64,000 bases of DNA from Streptomyces endocoffeicus (GTDB taxonomy: Bacteria; Actinomycetota; Actinomycetes; Streptomycetales; Streptomycetaceae), in the NCBI RefSeq assembly GCF_016741935.1, contig NZ_JAERRG010000008.1:62001-126000 (forward strand), read 5' to 3'. The translations under genes and the position numbers were made by a program. Shown piece by piece: positions 32,689 to 40,954 of the stretch; within the stretch, counting starts at the first letter, position 1, and every line of letters starts with the position of its first letter. The notes beneath the pieces are model-generated. The model worked only from the letters and a program-made list of their open reading frames with translations, did no database searches and was not told the DNA's origin.

Positions 32689-33693
32689 TCAGAGGCGTCC
32701 GGCGGCCATCGCCCGTACGCCGTGTGCGGGCCGATGGGCGGTCCGGATCCCGAGGACCTCCATCCGGGCCGGGGAGCCCAGGGGGAAGCCGCAGCTCTCC
32801 GGCCGCGGCGGCGCCGCGGCGAGCTGCGCGACGCTCACCCGCCAGGCCCGGCCGTCGCGGTGCGCGACGGTCACGGACCGGACCGGGGCCTCGCCCTCGG
32901 TCCGTACGACGGTCAGCGCGTCGGCTCCGTCCTCGCCGGTCAGCTCGCGGACGGCCAGCTCCGCCGCCTGGCCGGGGCGCTCCCAGGCGGATCGGCCGCG
33001 GCAGCCGTCGGTGACCACCCGGCCGTCGCGCAGCGCCTCGATGACGTCCTTGACGCCCTGCGCGGTGGCCCTGCCGTAGGCGTAGCCGTGCGGCAGCACG
33101 ACGAGGGTGGGGGAGAAGCGGTGGCCGCCGATATGGGTGATCTCCCAGGTGCTGTGCACCCCGGAGGCGGCCAGCTCACCGGCCAGCGGTCGGCCGAGGA
33201 GGGCACAGCAGCGGTCGCGCTTGCCGTTGGTGCACACCAGCACCAGCGGATCGCCGGTGTACTTCTCCCAGGTGCCGGGGTCAGCGGCGGGGTCATGGGG
33301 TTCGTGGGGCGTGTGCGGCCGCAGGGTGAGCCCGTCGGGGTCGCCCGCGCCCAGCGCGGCGAAGTCCAGGCCGAGCAGGCGGCCGGGGTCGTCCAGGGCG
33401 GTGGTGCGGATCCAGGAGCGGCCCGGCCGGGTGTGGGCCACGAACACCCGGTGCCGGGCGCCGGTGTGCAGATCGGCGTGGCGGCCGGGGCGGCGGATGA
33501 GCGCGACCCGTACGCCGGTGCCCTCGGCGGCGCGCTCCAGGGCGCGCCCTACGGCCGGGTCGAGGCGGCTGGCGGTGAGGGCCTCGGTGCCCCAGGGCCC
33601 GGGCTGTTCCACCAGCAGCCAGGTGGAGGCGGTGGCCGCCGTCCCGGCGAGCGGCTCGGACAGGTCGCGGGAGGCGGTCGCGCACGTGCTCAC
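32689..33693 (-). CDS. Sucrase/ferredoxin-like protein (thioredoxin-like 2Fe-2S family)
   Basis: The 334-aa protein belongs to the Suc_Fer-like family. It has TWLLVEQPGPWGTEAL near the N-terminus and a thioredoxin-like ferredoxin core with VLVCTNGKRDRCCALLGRPLA (~190-210; listed as position), HSTWEITHIGGHRFSP and LPHGYAYGR. The cysteines CTNGKRDRCC and DGCRGRS suggest a 2Fe-2S cluster. The cellular role is unknown; relatives are often iron-regulated. I chose the GTG at 33693 giving VSTCATASRDL; the open frame to 33984 is unsupported. An iron box and a -10-like TAGGCT directly precede the GTG. Confidence 0.85.
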   Translation of the reverse strand: MSTCATASRDLSEPLAGTAATASTWLLVEQPGPWGTEALTASRLDPAVGRALERAAEGTGVRVALIRRPGRHADLHTGARHRVFVAHTRPGRSWIRTTALDDPGRLLGLDFAALGAGDPDGLTLRPHTPHEPHDPAADPGTWEKYTGDPLVLVCTNGKRDRCCALLGRPLAGELAASGVHSTWEITHIGGHRFSPTLVVLPHGYAYGRATAQGVKDVIEALRDGRVVTDGCRGRSAWERPGQAAELAVRELTGEDGADALTVVRTEGEAPVRSVTVAHRDGRAWRVSVAQLAAAPPRPESCGFPLGSPARMEVLGIRTAHRPAHGVRAMAAGRL

Positions 33694-33712
33694 GAAGGTA
33701 AGCCTAACCTCT
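33694..33712. promoter_or_regulatory. Iron box (DtxR/IdeR/DmdR type) overlapping a leaderless promoter
   Basis: On the minus strand the 19-mer AGAGGTTAGGCTTACCTTC matches TTAGGTTAGGCTAACCTAA at 14 of 19 positions, with an unbroken core GGTTAGGCT. It ends at the base before the GTG start. The -10-like TAGGCT (complement of 33701-33706) sits inside it, 7 bases before the start. Confidence 0.7.
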
Positions 33713-33904
33713 CTTGATCGAGAGCGCTCGCCGGGGCGTGCGTACGCGCCGGAGCCGTGGTGGAGGGACGAACGACCGGAGCCGGACGGCGCCTCATCGG
33801 CCCCGGGCGGCGGAGCGCGGCAGTCCGTATTCCGCCGGGTACTCGCCGTTCCATGGGGTGGGAGCAGGCGGGAAAATGGCGCCCAGGGGGCGGAGGGGGT
33901 GGAT

Positions 33905-34309
33905 ATGGGTGGGTTTTGGGCGCGGTGGCGCGGCCGCCGGGGGAGACGCGGGGCGCGCTCGCTGGATCCCGGGCTGAGGGCCATGGTGAGGGCGGCCTAC
34001 GACGAGGGGCGGCCGATTCCCGAACCGCTCGCCCGTAAGGCGGCCGAGGCCGGTGATCCGCGGGGAATGACCGTCTACGGCATCGGGCTGGGGCAGCGGG
34101 GCGCGTACGCCGAGGCGGTCCACTGGCTCGGTAAGGCCGCCGAGACGGGGGATCTCTCGGCCATGGTGGTGCTCGGCACCGTCCACCTGGACCGCGGTGA
34201 GCTGGGCGAGGCGGAGCGGCACTTTCAGCGGGCGGCGGACCGCGGCCACGACGGGGCGCGCCTCGCCCTCCGCCAGATGCGCGCCCGGCGCAATGGCAGC
34301 GGCCACTGA
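33905..34309 (+). CDS. Sel1-like repeat protein
   Basis: This 134-aa protein has a basic N-terminus (MGGFWARWRGRRGRRGARS) followed by about two and a half Sel1/TPR-like helical repeats: DPRGMTVYGIGLGQRGAYAEA, DLSAMVVLGTVHLDRGELGEA and HDGARLALRQ (the first is split over residues ~52-72). Such repeats act as protein-binding scaffolds. No signal peptide is evident. The ATG at 33905 has only a weak ribosome site (GGAGGGGG about 10 bases upstream). Partner unknown. Confidence 0.7.
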   Translation: MGGFWARWRGRRGRRGARSLDPGLRAMVRAAYDEGRPIPEPLARKAAEAGDPRGMTVYGIGLGQRGAYAEAVHWLGKAAETGDLSAMVVLGTVHLDRGELGEAERHFQRAADRGHDGARLALRQMRARRNGSGH

Positions 34310-34624
34310 ATCGTTCGCCGGGCCTTCCGCCGTGCGGGGGCTGCCTTCACGGGGCGCCCGGCCGCGCACAGCGGGCCCAGCCGGGGGAGCCTGGTGCGGT
34401 CGCGCGCACGGCGGAGGATCGGCCCTGTCCTGGGCAGGGCGGGCGTACTCGGGCTCCTGCGGCCTGCGGTGCGGCGGCGAGGGGCCGTGCCGGGCGCCGG
34501 AAGCGGGGCGGTCGTCACGTCGGGTATGCCGGGCCCTGGCGAGCCGTGCCGCGCGGGGCGGGGAGCGGGGGCGGCGCGTGTGCGCGGACGGGCCCGAGAG
34601 GCGTGAGCGGTGCCTGTGCCGCCC

Positions 34625-34731
34625 GTGAACGGCACCTTGCCAGGGACGGCGAGGGGCGCGGGAACGGCACGGTGCCCGGGAACGGCAAGGTGCTCGGGAA
34701 CGGCACGGTGCCCGGGAACGGCGAGGGGCGC
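34625..34731 (+). repeat. 18-bp minisatellite, 6 copies
   Basis: Six units of 17-18 bp based on GGGAACGGCACGGTGCCC. Units 3 and 5 are identical, unit 4 differs at two positions, and units 2 and 6 share the variant ending GAGGGGCGC. Confidence 0.9.
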
Positions 34732-34776
34732 GGCACCCTCGCGGTGCCGCGCCCCTGCGCGCTCATCCTGCTGCCC

Positions 34777-34890
34777 GGGCCAGACCCGGGCCGTCCGGCC
34801 GTGCGGGCCAGAGCCGGGTCGTCCGGGTGTCCGGGCCAGAGCCGGGTCGTCCGGCTGTCCGGGCCAGACTCCTGCCCGACCTGCCCGTCC
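34777..34890 (+). repeat. 28-bp minisatellite, 3 full copies plus a diverged fourth
   Basis: Units start GGGCCAGA at 34777, 34805, 34833 and 34861. Copies 2 and 3 differ at a single position; the fourth diverges after 10 bases. Confidence 0.9.
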
Positions 34891-34938
34891 GGCCAGACCA
34901 GCCCGTCCTGGCTACACCGGCTACACCGGCCGTCCCGG

Positions 34939-37392
34939 CTACACCGGGCCCGCCACCACCGTCACCGGCTTGGCGAGCGGTTCGCCCGAGCCGTCGCGGC
35001 GCGGGTCGATCTCCGGCAGGGCCACCGGGGCGCCGTTCGCCCCCGCCGCGCGGGCTGGGACCGTGCCCGCCCAGGCCATGACCAGGCAGTCCTCGCCCTT
35101 CAGGAACCGCTGGCAGCGCACCCCGCCCGTGGCCCGGCCCTTGCGCGGGTACTGGTCGAAGGGGGTGAGCTTGGCCGACTGCTGCACCGAGTCGTCGAGC
35201 GTGCCGCTGGCGCCCGCGACCGTGAAGACCACCGCGTCGCTCGCCGGGTCGACGGCCGTGAACGCGATCACCTTGGCGCCTGAGCCGAGCTTGACGCCCG
35301 CCATACCGCCCGCGGCGCGCCCCTGCGGCCGCACCTGACTGGCCGCGTAGCGCAGCAGCTGGGCGTCGTCGGTGATGAAGACCAGGTCCTCCTCGCCGGT
35401 GGACAGTTCCACGGCGCCCACGATCCGGTCGCCCTCCTTGAGGCCGATGACCTCCAACTCGTCCTTGTTGGCGGGGTAGTCGGGGACCACGCGCTTGACG
35501 ACGCCCTGCTCCGTGCCGATCGCGAGCCCCGGTGAGGACTCGTCCAGGGTGGTGAGGCAGATCAGCTCCTCGTCGTCCTCCAGCGAGAGGAACTCGGCGA
35601 TGGGTGCCCCGCCCGACAGATTCGGGGGTGCGGCCGACTCCGGGAGGATCGGGAGGTCGACCACCGAGAGCCGCAGCAGCCGCCCGGTGGAGGTCACCGC
35701 CCCCACGGAGCCGCGGGCCGTGGCCGGGACCGCGGAGATGATCACATCGTGCTTGGCGCGCTTGGCCTTCCCCTCGACCGGGAACGGCTCGCCGTTGGCG
35801 GTACGGGCCAGCAGCCCGGTGGAGGACAGCAGCACCCGGCAGGGGTCGTCCGCGACCTCCAGCGGCACCGCGGTCACCGGCGCGTTCGACGACTCGAGCA
35901 GCACCGTGCGGCGCGGGGTGGTGAACTTCTTGGCCACCGCGGCCAGTTCGGAGGAGACCAGCTTGCGCAGCTCGGCGTCGGAGTCGAGGATCCGGGTGAG
36001 CTCCTCGATCTCGGCGTTGAGCCGGTCGCGCTCCGACTCCAGCTCCAGCCGGTCGAACTTGGTCAGCCGGCGCAGCGGGGTGTCCAGGATGTACTGCGTC
36101 TGGATGTCGGAGAGGCCGAAGCGCTCGATGAGGGACGCCTTGGCCTCCGCCGCGTTCTCGCTCTGCCGGATGAGGCGGATGACCTCGTCGATGTCGAGCA
36201 GGGCCACCAGCAGACCCTCGACCAGGTGCAGCCGGTTCCGCCGCTTGGTGCGCCGGAACTCGCTGCGCCGCCGGACCACGTCGAAGCGGTGGTCGAGGTA
36301 GACCTCCAGCAGCTCCTTCAGGCCCAGCGTGAGCGGCTGGCCGTCCACCAGCGCCACGTTGTTGATGCCGAAGGACTCCTCCATCGGCGTGAGCTTGTAG
36401 AGCTGCTCCAGCACGGCCTCGGGGTTGAAGCCGTTCTTGATCTCGATGACCAGCCGCAGCCCGTGCTCACGGTCGGTGAGGTCCTTGACGTCCGCGATGC
36501 CCTGGAGCCTCTTCGCGCCGACCAGGTCCTTGATCTTGGAGATGACCTTCTCGGGCCCCACCGCGAAGGGCAGCTCGGTGACGATGAGGCCCTTACGGCG
36601 GGCCGTCACGTCCTCCACGGCCACCGTGGCGCGGATCTTGAAGGTGCCGCGGCCCGTCTCGTACGCGTCCCGGATGCCGCTCATGCCCACGATCCGGCCG
36701 CCGGTGGGCAGGTCGGGTCCCGGCACATGCCGCATCAGCGTGTCGAGGTCCGCGCCCGGGTGCCTGATCAGATGGCGGGCGGCGGCGATGACCTCGCCCA
36801 GGTTGTGCGGCGGCATATTGGTGGCCATGCCGACCGCGATCCCGGACGTGCCGTTGACCAGCAGGTTCGGATAGGCGGCGGGGAGGGTGACCGGCTCCTG
36901 CTCACTGCCGTCGTAGTTCGGGGAGAAGTCGACCGTGTCCTCGTCGATCGACTCGGTCATCAGCGAGGTCGCCGACGCCATCCGGCACTCGGTGTACCGC
37001 ATCGCGGCCGGCGGGTCGTCGTTGCCCAGCGAGCCGAAGTTCCCGTGGCCGTCGACCATCGGCAGGCGCATGGAGAACGGCTGCGCCATGCGCACCAGCG
37101 CGTCGTAGATCGACGCGTCGCCGTGCGGGTGGAGCTTTCCCATCACCTCGCCGACGACGCGGGCGCACTTCACATAGGAGCGCTCGGGGCGCAGGCCCAT
37201 GTCGTTCATCTGGTAGAGGATGCGGCGGTGCACGGGCTTGAGCCCGTCTCGGGCGTCGGGCAGCGCGCGCGAGTAGATGACCGAATAGGCGTACTCGAGG
37301 TAGGAGCCCTGCATCTCGTCGACGACGTCGATGTCGAGGATGCGCTCCTCGAAGTCGTCCGGCGGCGGGGTCTTCGTGCGGCGGCGGGCCAT
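34939..37392 (-). CDS. parC: DNA topoisomerase IV subunit A (GyrA/ParC type)
   Basis: This is the DNA-cutting subunit, partner of parE. The 817-aa protein has the breakage-reunion domain from about residue 20 (VDEMQGSYLEYAYSVIYSRALPD region), HPHGDASIYDALVRMAQPF (~85-103), the catalytic Tyr in AAMRYTECRM (~126), the coiled-coil tower (~370-470) and a beta-pinwheel C-terminal domain with degenerate repeats. The residue equivalent to E. coli GyrA Ser83 is Ala (GDASIYD), as in mycobacterial GyrA. The ATG at 37392 gives MARRRTKTPPPDDFEERILD. The end of the gene overlaps a short GGCTACACC repeat. Confidence 0.95.
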   Translation of the reverse strand: MARRRTKTPPPDDFEERILDIDVVDEMQGSYLEYAYSVIYSRALPDARDGLKPVHRRILYQMNDMGLRPERSYVKCARVVGEVMGKLHPHGDASIYDALVRMAQPFSMRLPMVDGHGNFGSLGNDDPPAAMRYTECRMASATSLMTESIDEDTVDFSPNYDGSEQEPVTLPAAYPNLLVNGTSGIAVGMATNMPPHNLGEVIAAARHLIRHPGADLDTLMRHVPGPDLPTGGRIVGMSGIRDAYETGRGTFKIRATVAVEDVTARRKGLIVTELPFAVGPEKVISKIKDLVGAKRLQGIADVKDLTDREHGLRLVIEIKNGFNPEAVLEQLYKLTPMEESFGINNVALVDGQPLTLGLKELLEVYLDHRFDVVRRRSEFRRTKRRNRLHLVEGLLVALLDIDEVIRLIRQSENAAEAKASLIERFGLSDIQTQYILDTPLRRLTKFDRLELESERDRLNAEIEELTRILDSDAELRKLVSSELAAVAKKFTTPRRTVLLESSNAPVTAVPLEVADDPCRVLLSSTGLLARTANGEPFPVEGKAKRAKHDVIISAVPATARGSVGAVTSTGRLLRLSVVDLPILPESAAPPNLSGGAPIAEFLSLEDDEELICLTTLDESSPGLAIGTEQGVVKRVVPDYPANKDELEVIGLKEGDRIVGAVELSTGEEDLVFITDDAQLLRYAASQVRPQGRAAGGMAGVKLGSGAKVIAFTAVDPASDAVVFTVAGASGTLDDSVQQSAKLTPFDQYPRKGRATGGVRCQRFLKGEDCLVMAWAGTVPARAAGANGAPVALPEIDPRRDGSGEPLAKPVTVVAGPV

Positions 37393-37707
37393 CGCGCTTG
37401 GGGCTCCTTCAACTGCCGATGCGGGATCTGACGCGGACCATTGTGGCCCGGCGCACCGACAAGTGTGGAACGGCCCGGGGCGCTCGCGACCGGGGCGGGC
37501 CCCGGAACCGCGTCCGGCGGTACCGCCCGAAGCCCCCTCGAAGGGGTCCGGATCCGGCGCCGGAGGGCTCGCCGAAACGGTTCGGGACAGCTCGGCGGGA
37601 CGGGAGTGGACCGGAACTTCGCCAGATGTCCGTCCCCTTGCATACAGTGACAGAAGCGCTGCGCATGCGGCTGGCACGCGCTCCATCACGCGATCGAAGG
37701 GACGTAC
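37393..37707. other. Divergent parC/M16 peptidase promoter region
   Basis: A 315-bp spacer with no supported gene. A -10-like TACAGT at 37643-37648 could serve the plus-strand peptidase operon. I see no clear operator. Confidence 0.5.
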
Positions 37708-39078
37708 ATGCCCATGGGTCACACGGCCACGCAGCAGGCCGGCTCCGGCGGCTTGAAAGCGACTGAGCACCGCCTGGCCAATGGCCTGCGCGTGGTGCTC
37801 TCCGAGGACCATCTGACCCCGGTCGCCGCGGTCTGTCTGTGGTACGACGTCGGCTCGCGCCATGAGGTCAAGGGGCGCACCGGCCTGGCGCACCTCTTCG
37901 AGCACCTGATGTTCCAGGGCTCGGCGCAGGTCACCGGCAACGGCCACTTCGAGCTGGTGCAGGGCGCCGGCGGCTCGCTCAACGGCACGACCAGCTTCGA
38001 GCGCACCAACTATTTCGAGACCATGCCCGCCCACCAGGTCGAGCTCGCCCTGTGGCTGGAGGCGGACCGGATGGGGTCCCTCCTGACCGCGCTGGACGAG
38101 GAGAGCCTGGAGAACCAGCGCGACGTCGTCAAGAACGAGCGCCGCCAGCGGTACGACAACGTCCCGTACGGCACCGCCTTCGAGAAGCTCGTCGCCATGG
38201 CGTACCCCGAGGGCCACCCGTACCACCACACCCCGATCGGCTCCATGGCCGACCTGGACGCGGCCTCCCTGGAGGACGCGCGGGAGTTCTTCCGCACCTA
38301 CTACGCCCCCAACAACGCCGTGCTGTCGATCGTCGGCGACATCGACCCCGAGCAGACGCTCGCCTGGATCGAGAAGTACTTCGGCTCCATCCCGTCCCAC
38401 GAGGGCAAGCGGCCGCCCCGTGACGGCACGCTCCCGGAGGTGATCGGCGGTCAGCTGCGCGAGGTCGTGGAGGAGGAGGTCCCGGCCCGCGCCCTGATGG
38501 CCGCCTACCGGCTGCCGCACGACGGCACCCGTGAGTCCGACGCCGTCGACCTGGCGCTGACCGTCCTCGGCGGCGGCGAGTCCTCCCGGCTCCACAACCG
38601 GCTGGTGCGCCGTGACCGCACCGCCGTGGCCGCCGGGTTCGGCCTGCTGCGGCTGTCGGGCGCCCCCTCGCTGGGCTGGCTGGACGTGAAGGCCTCCGGC
38701 GGGGTCGAGGTGCCCGCCATCGAGACCGCCGTCGACGAGGAGCTGGCCCGCTTCGCCGAGGAGGGGCCGACCCCGCAGGAGATGGAGCGCGCGCAGGCGC
38801 AGATCGAGCGCGAGTGGCTGGACCGGCTGGCCACGGTCGGCGGCCGGGCCGACGAGCTCTGCCGTTACGCGGTGCTCTTCGGCGACCCGCAGCTGGCGCT
38901 GACCGCCGTGGAGCGGGTGCTCGACATCAGCCCCGAGGAGGTGCGGGCCGTGGCCGCGGCGCGGCTGCGTCCCGACAACCGCGCCGTGCTGGTCTACGAG
39001 CCCGTCCAGGGCGCCGAGGACGCAGCCGACACCGCCGAAGCCGCCGAGACCGACGCAGAAGGGGAGGCGGCCCAGTGA
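37708..39078 (+). CDS. M16 family zinc peptidase, catalytic subunit
   Basis: The 456-aa protein carries the inverted zinc motif HxxEH in GLAHLFEHLMFQGS (~68-82), with the distal Glu expected in the ENQRDVVKNERRQRYDN segment (~135-150). M16B peptidases form clam-shell dimers that degrade peptides or process targeting peptides. The C-terminal half has the R/Y-containing domain (YGTAFEKLVAMAYPEGHPY lies between). The ATG at 37708 follows GAAGGGA. Its stop overlaps the start of the second M16 gene by four bases, typical of a paired active/inactive heterodimer. Confidence 0.93.
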   Translation: MPMGHTATQQAGSGGLKATEHRLANGLRVVLSEDHLTPVAAVCLWYDVGSRHEVKGRTGLAHLFEHLMFQGSAQVTGNGHFELVQGAGGSLNGTTSFERTNYFETMPAHQVELALWLEADRMGSLLTALDEESLENQRDVVKNERRQRYDNVPYGTAFEKLVAMAYPEGHPYHHTPIGSMADLDAASLEDAREFFRTYYAPNNAVLSIVGDIDPEQTLAWIEKYFGSIPSHEGKRPPRDGTLPEVIGGQLREVVEEEVPARALMAAYRLPHDGTRESDAVDLALTVLGGGESSRLHNRLVRRDRTAVAAGFGLLRLSGAPSLGWLDVKASGGVEVPAIETAVDEELARFAEEGPTPQEMERAQAQIEREWLDRLATVGGRADELCRYAVLFGDPQLALTAVERVLDISPEEVRAVAAARLRPDNRAVLVYEPVQGAEDAADTAEAAETDAEGEAAQ

Positions 39079-40481
39079 GCGACGCCGTCACCGCGACCAT
39101 GACCTTCCACCCGCAGCCCAAGGGCGGCACCCCCAGGCCGTGGGCGTTCCCGGCCCCCGAGCGCGGTGAGCTGCCCAACGGCCTCACCGTGCTGCGCTGC
39201 CACCGCCCCGGCCAGCAGGTCGTCGCCGTCGAGATCAACCTGGAGGCGCCGCTGGACGCCGAGCCGGCCGGGCTCGAAGGCGTCGCCACGATCATGGCGC
39301 GCGCCCTGTCGGAGGGCACCGACAAGCACGACGCCGAGGAGTTCGCCGCCGAGCTCGAGCGCTGCGGCGCCACGCTGGACGCCCACGCCGACCACGCCGG
39401 CGTCCGCGTCTCCCTGGAGGTCCCGGCCTCCCGGCTGCCCAAGGCGCTCGGTCTGCTGGCCGACGCGCTGCGCGCCCCCGCCTTCCCGGACGGCGAGGTC
39501 GAGCGGCTGGTGCGCAACCGGCTGGACGAGATCCCCCATGAGCTGGCCAACCCGGCCCGCCGCGCCTCCATGGCCCTCGCCGCGGAGCTCTTCCCGGCCG
39601 AGTCGCGGATGTCCCGGCCGCGCCAGGGCACCCAGGAGACCATCGAGGGCATCGACGCCGCGGCCGTGCGGGCCTTCTACGAGGCGCATCTGCGCCCCTC
39701 CACCGCCACCGCCGTCATCGTGGGCGACCTCGGCGGCGTCGACCTGGACCGGGCGCTCGCGGACACCCTCGGCGCCTGGACGGGCGGGGCGGGCGCGCCG
39801 CGCACGGCTCCTCCGATCGTCGCGGACGACACCGGCCGTGTGGTGATCGTCGACCGGCCGGGCGCGGTGCAGACCCAGCTGCTCATCGGGCGGGTGGGCG
39901 CCGACCGCCACGACCGGGTCTGGCCCGCGCAGGTGCTCGGCACGTACTGCATGGGCGGCACCCTCACCTCCCGTCTCGACCGGGTGCTGCGCGAGGAGAA
40001 GGGTTACACCTACGGGGTGCGCGCCTTCGGCCAGGTGCTGCGCTCCGGGCCCCCGTCGCCCGCGGGCGGCTCCTCGGGCGCCTCGATGCTGGCGATCAGC
40101 GGCTCGGTGGCCACCGAGGTCACCGGCCCCGCGCTGGACGACCTCTGGAAGGTGCTGCGCACGCTGAAGGAGGAGGGGCTGACCGACGACGAGCGCGATG
40201 TCGCGGTGCAGAACCTGGTGGGCGTCGCCCCGTTGAAGTACGAGACGGCGGCGTCCGTCGCGAACACCCTCGCCGATCAGGTCGAGCAGCATCTTCCGGA
40301 CGACTTCCAGGCGCAGTTGTACGCCCGTCTGGCGGAGACCGGCACGGTGGAGGCCACCGCCGCGGTGGTGAGCGCCTTCCCGGCGGACCGGCTGGTCACG
40401 GTGCTGGTCGGGGACGCCTCGGCGATCGAGGAGCCGGTCCGCGCGCTGGGCATCGGCGAGGTGCGCGTCATCGCCAACTGA
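39075..40481 (+). CDS. M16 family peptidase-like protein, non-catalytic partner
   Basis: The 468-aa protein has the same fold as its upstream neighbour but lacks HxxEH: the equivalent region reads GLEGVATIMARALSEGTDKHD. It keeps the second-domain substrate-binding elements (GGTLTSRLDRVLREEKGYTYGVRAF split near ~300-322). It is therefore likely the inactive half of an M16 heterodimer. The GTG start lies within the overlapping GTGA of the preceding stop, so the two are co-translated. An in-frame extension upstream to 38814 is only antisense-like shadow coding and was rejected. Confidence 0.92.
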   Translation: MSDAVTATMTFHPQPKGGTPRPWAFPAPERGELPNGLTVLRCHRPGQQVVAVEINLEAPLDAEPAGLEGVATIMARALSEGTDKHDAEEFAAELERCGATLDAHADHAGVRVSLEVPASRLPKALGLLADALRAPAFPDGEVERLVRNRLDEIPHELANPARRASMALAAELFPAESRMSRPRQGTQETIEGIDAAAVRAFYEAHLRPSTATAVIVGDLGGVDLDRALADTLGAWTGGAGAPRTAPPIVADDTGRVVIVDRPGAVQTQLLIGRVGADRHDRVWPAQVLGTYCMGGTLTSRLDRVLREEKGYTYGVRAFGQVLRSGPPSPAGGSSGASMLAISGSVATEVTGPALDDLWKVLRTLKEEGLTDDERDVAVQNLVGVAPLKYETAASVANTLADQVEQHLPDDFQAQLYARLAETGTVEATAAVVSAFPADRLVTVLVGDASAIEEPVRALGIGEVRVIAN

Positions 40482-40588
40482 GCCGATGAGAGTTGGCCGG
40501 ATCCGTTCGAGGAACCGACGGTCCGGCCGGCTCACTGACAGTCAGGCAGGCGGCCCGGCGGACGTCCGGTCCATGAGCCGACAGCGGA

Positions 40589-40643
40589 AGGACCCCGGCC
40601 CCGAAAGGGTGCCGGGGTCCTCTCGTAAGGGGGCCGGGGTCCT
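40589..40643 (+). terminator. M16 operon terminator with duplicated 3' arm
   Basis: AGGACCCCGGC (40589-40599) pairs with GCCGGGGTCCT (40611-40621). A second copy of the 3' arm, GGCCGGGGTCCTTCC, follows at about 40631, so either arm can pair. Confidence 0.8.
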
Positions 40644-40715
40644 TCCGACATGACCGATTTATGGGATTGCCTGCTTGTTTGGTTTGTGGGGAGAGCAACA
40701 AAAAACCGGAACCGT

Positions 40716-40745
40716 TTGGTGATCGAAAGCGCACCCGTTTAGCGT
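40716..40745 (+). promoter_or_regulatory. Candidate promoter of the M23 peptidase gene
   Basis: TTGGTG (40716-40721), an 18-bp spacer and TAGCGT (40740-40745) fit a HrdB-type promoter. Transcription would begin near 40752, just ahead of the riboswitch. Confidence 0.5.
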
Positions 40746-40796
40746 CAGTCCGGCTGTTCGCCAGCGACCCGCCGCACCCGCGGCACCGGACAGTCA

Positions 40797-40939
40797 TCGC
40801 CGAGTCCCCGTACGGCGCAAGCCAGGGGAGCCGGGGACCCAACACGTCCCCAGGGGTGAATCGGGCGCCTTCCCCGGCCGGGGGAGGGGTCTGTAGGAGA
40901 CCTTCCTGCTCCGAACCCGTCAGCTAACCCGGTAGGCGA
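40797..40939 (+). ncRNA. ydaO-yuaA (c-di-AMP) riboswitch
   Basis: The leader carries the conserved ydaO-type blocks in order: GGGGACCCAACA (~40834), CAGGGGTGAATCGGGCG (~40853), a variable hairpin (CCCCGGCCGGGG), GTAGGAGACCTTCCTGC (~40893) and CCGAACCCGTCAGCTAACC (~40911), closing with GGTAGGCG. TCGCC (40797-40801) pairs with GGCGA (40935-40939) as the P1 stem. In Streptomyces this riboswitch class precedes cell-wall hydrolase genes and turns them down when c-di-AMP is high (established for the class). It ends 15 bp before the M23 start, so control could act on translation or by attenuation. Confidence 0.9.
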
Positions 40940-40954
40940 GAAGGAAGGAAAGGA

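Larger units (their letters stand above)
34310..34938. other. Repeat-rich non-coding spacer between Sel1 protein and parC
   Basis: The spacer is 629 bp long and very GC-rich. Open frames run through it on the plus strand, but they continue antisense into parC and consist of repeats, so I do not call them. Contents: an 18-bp array (34625-34731), a 28-bp array (34777-34890) and a 9-bp GGCTACACC motif repeated up to the parC stop. Nothing recognisable lies in 34310-34620. Confidence 0.7.
40482..40954. other. Terminator, promoter and riboswitch leader before the M23 peptidase gene
   Basis: No gene is present. From left to right the 473 bp hold the M16 operon terminator, an AT-rich promoter segment (40660-40745) and a ydaO-type riboswitch reaching the ribosome site of the M23 gene. 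Confidence 0.75.

Noticed and set aside
34546..35338. Plus-strand frames across the repeat-rich spacer into parC
   Set aside because: Their translation is repeat-derived and then antisense to parC; there is no ribosome site or domain.
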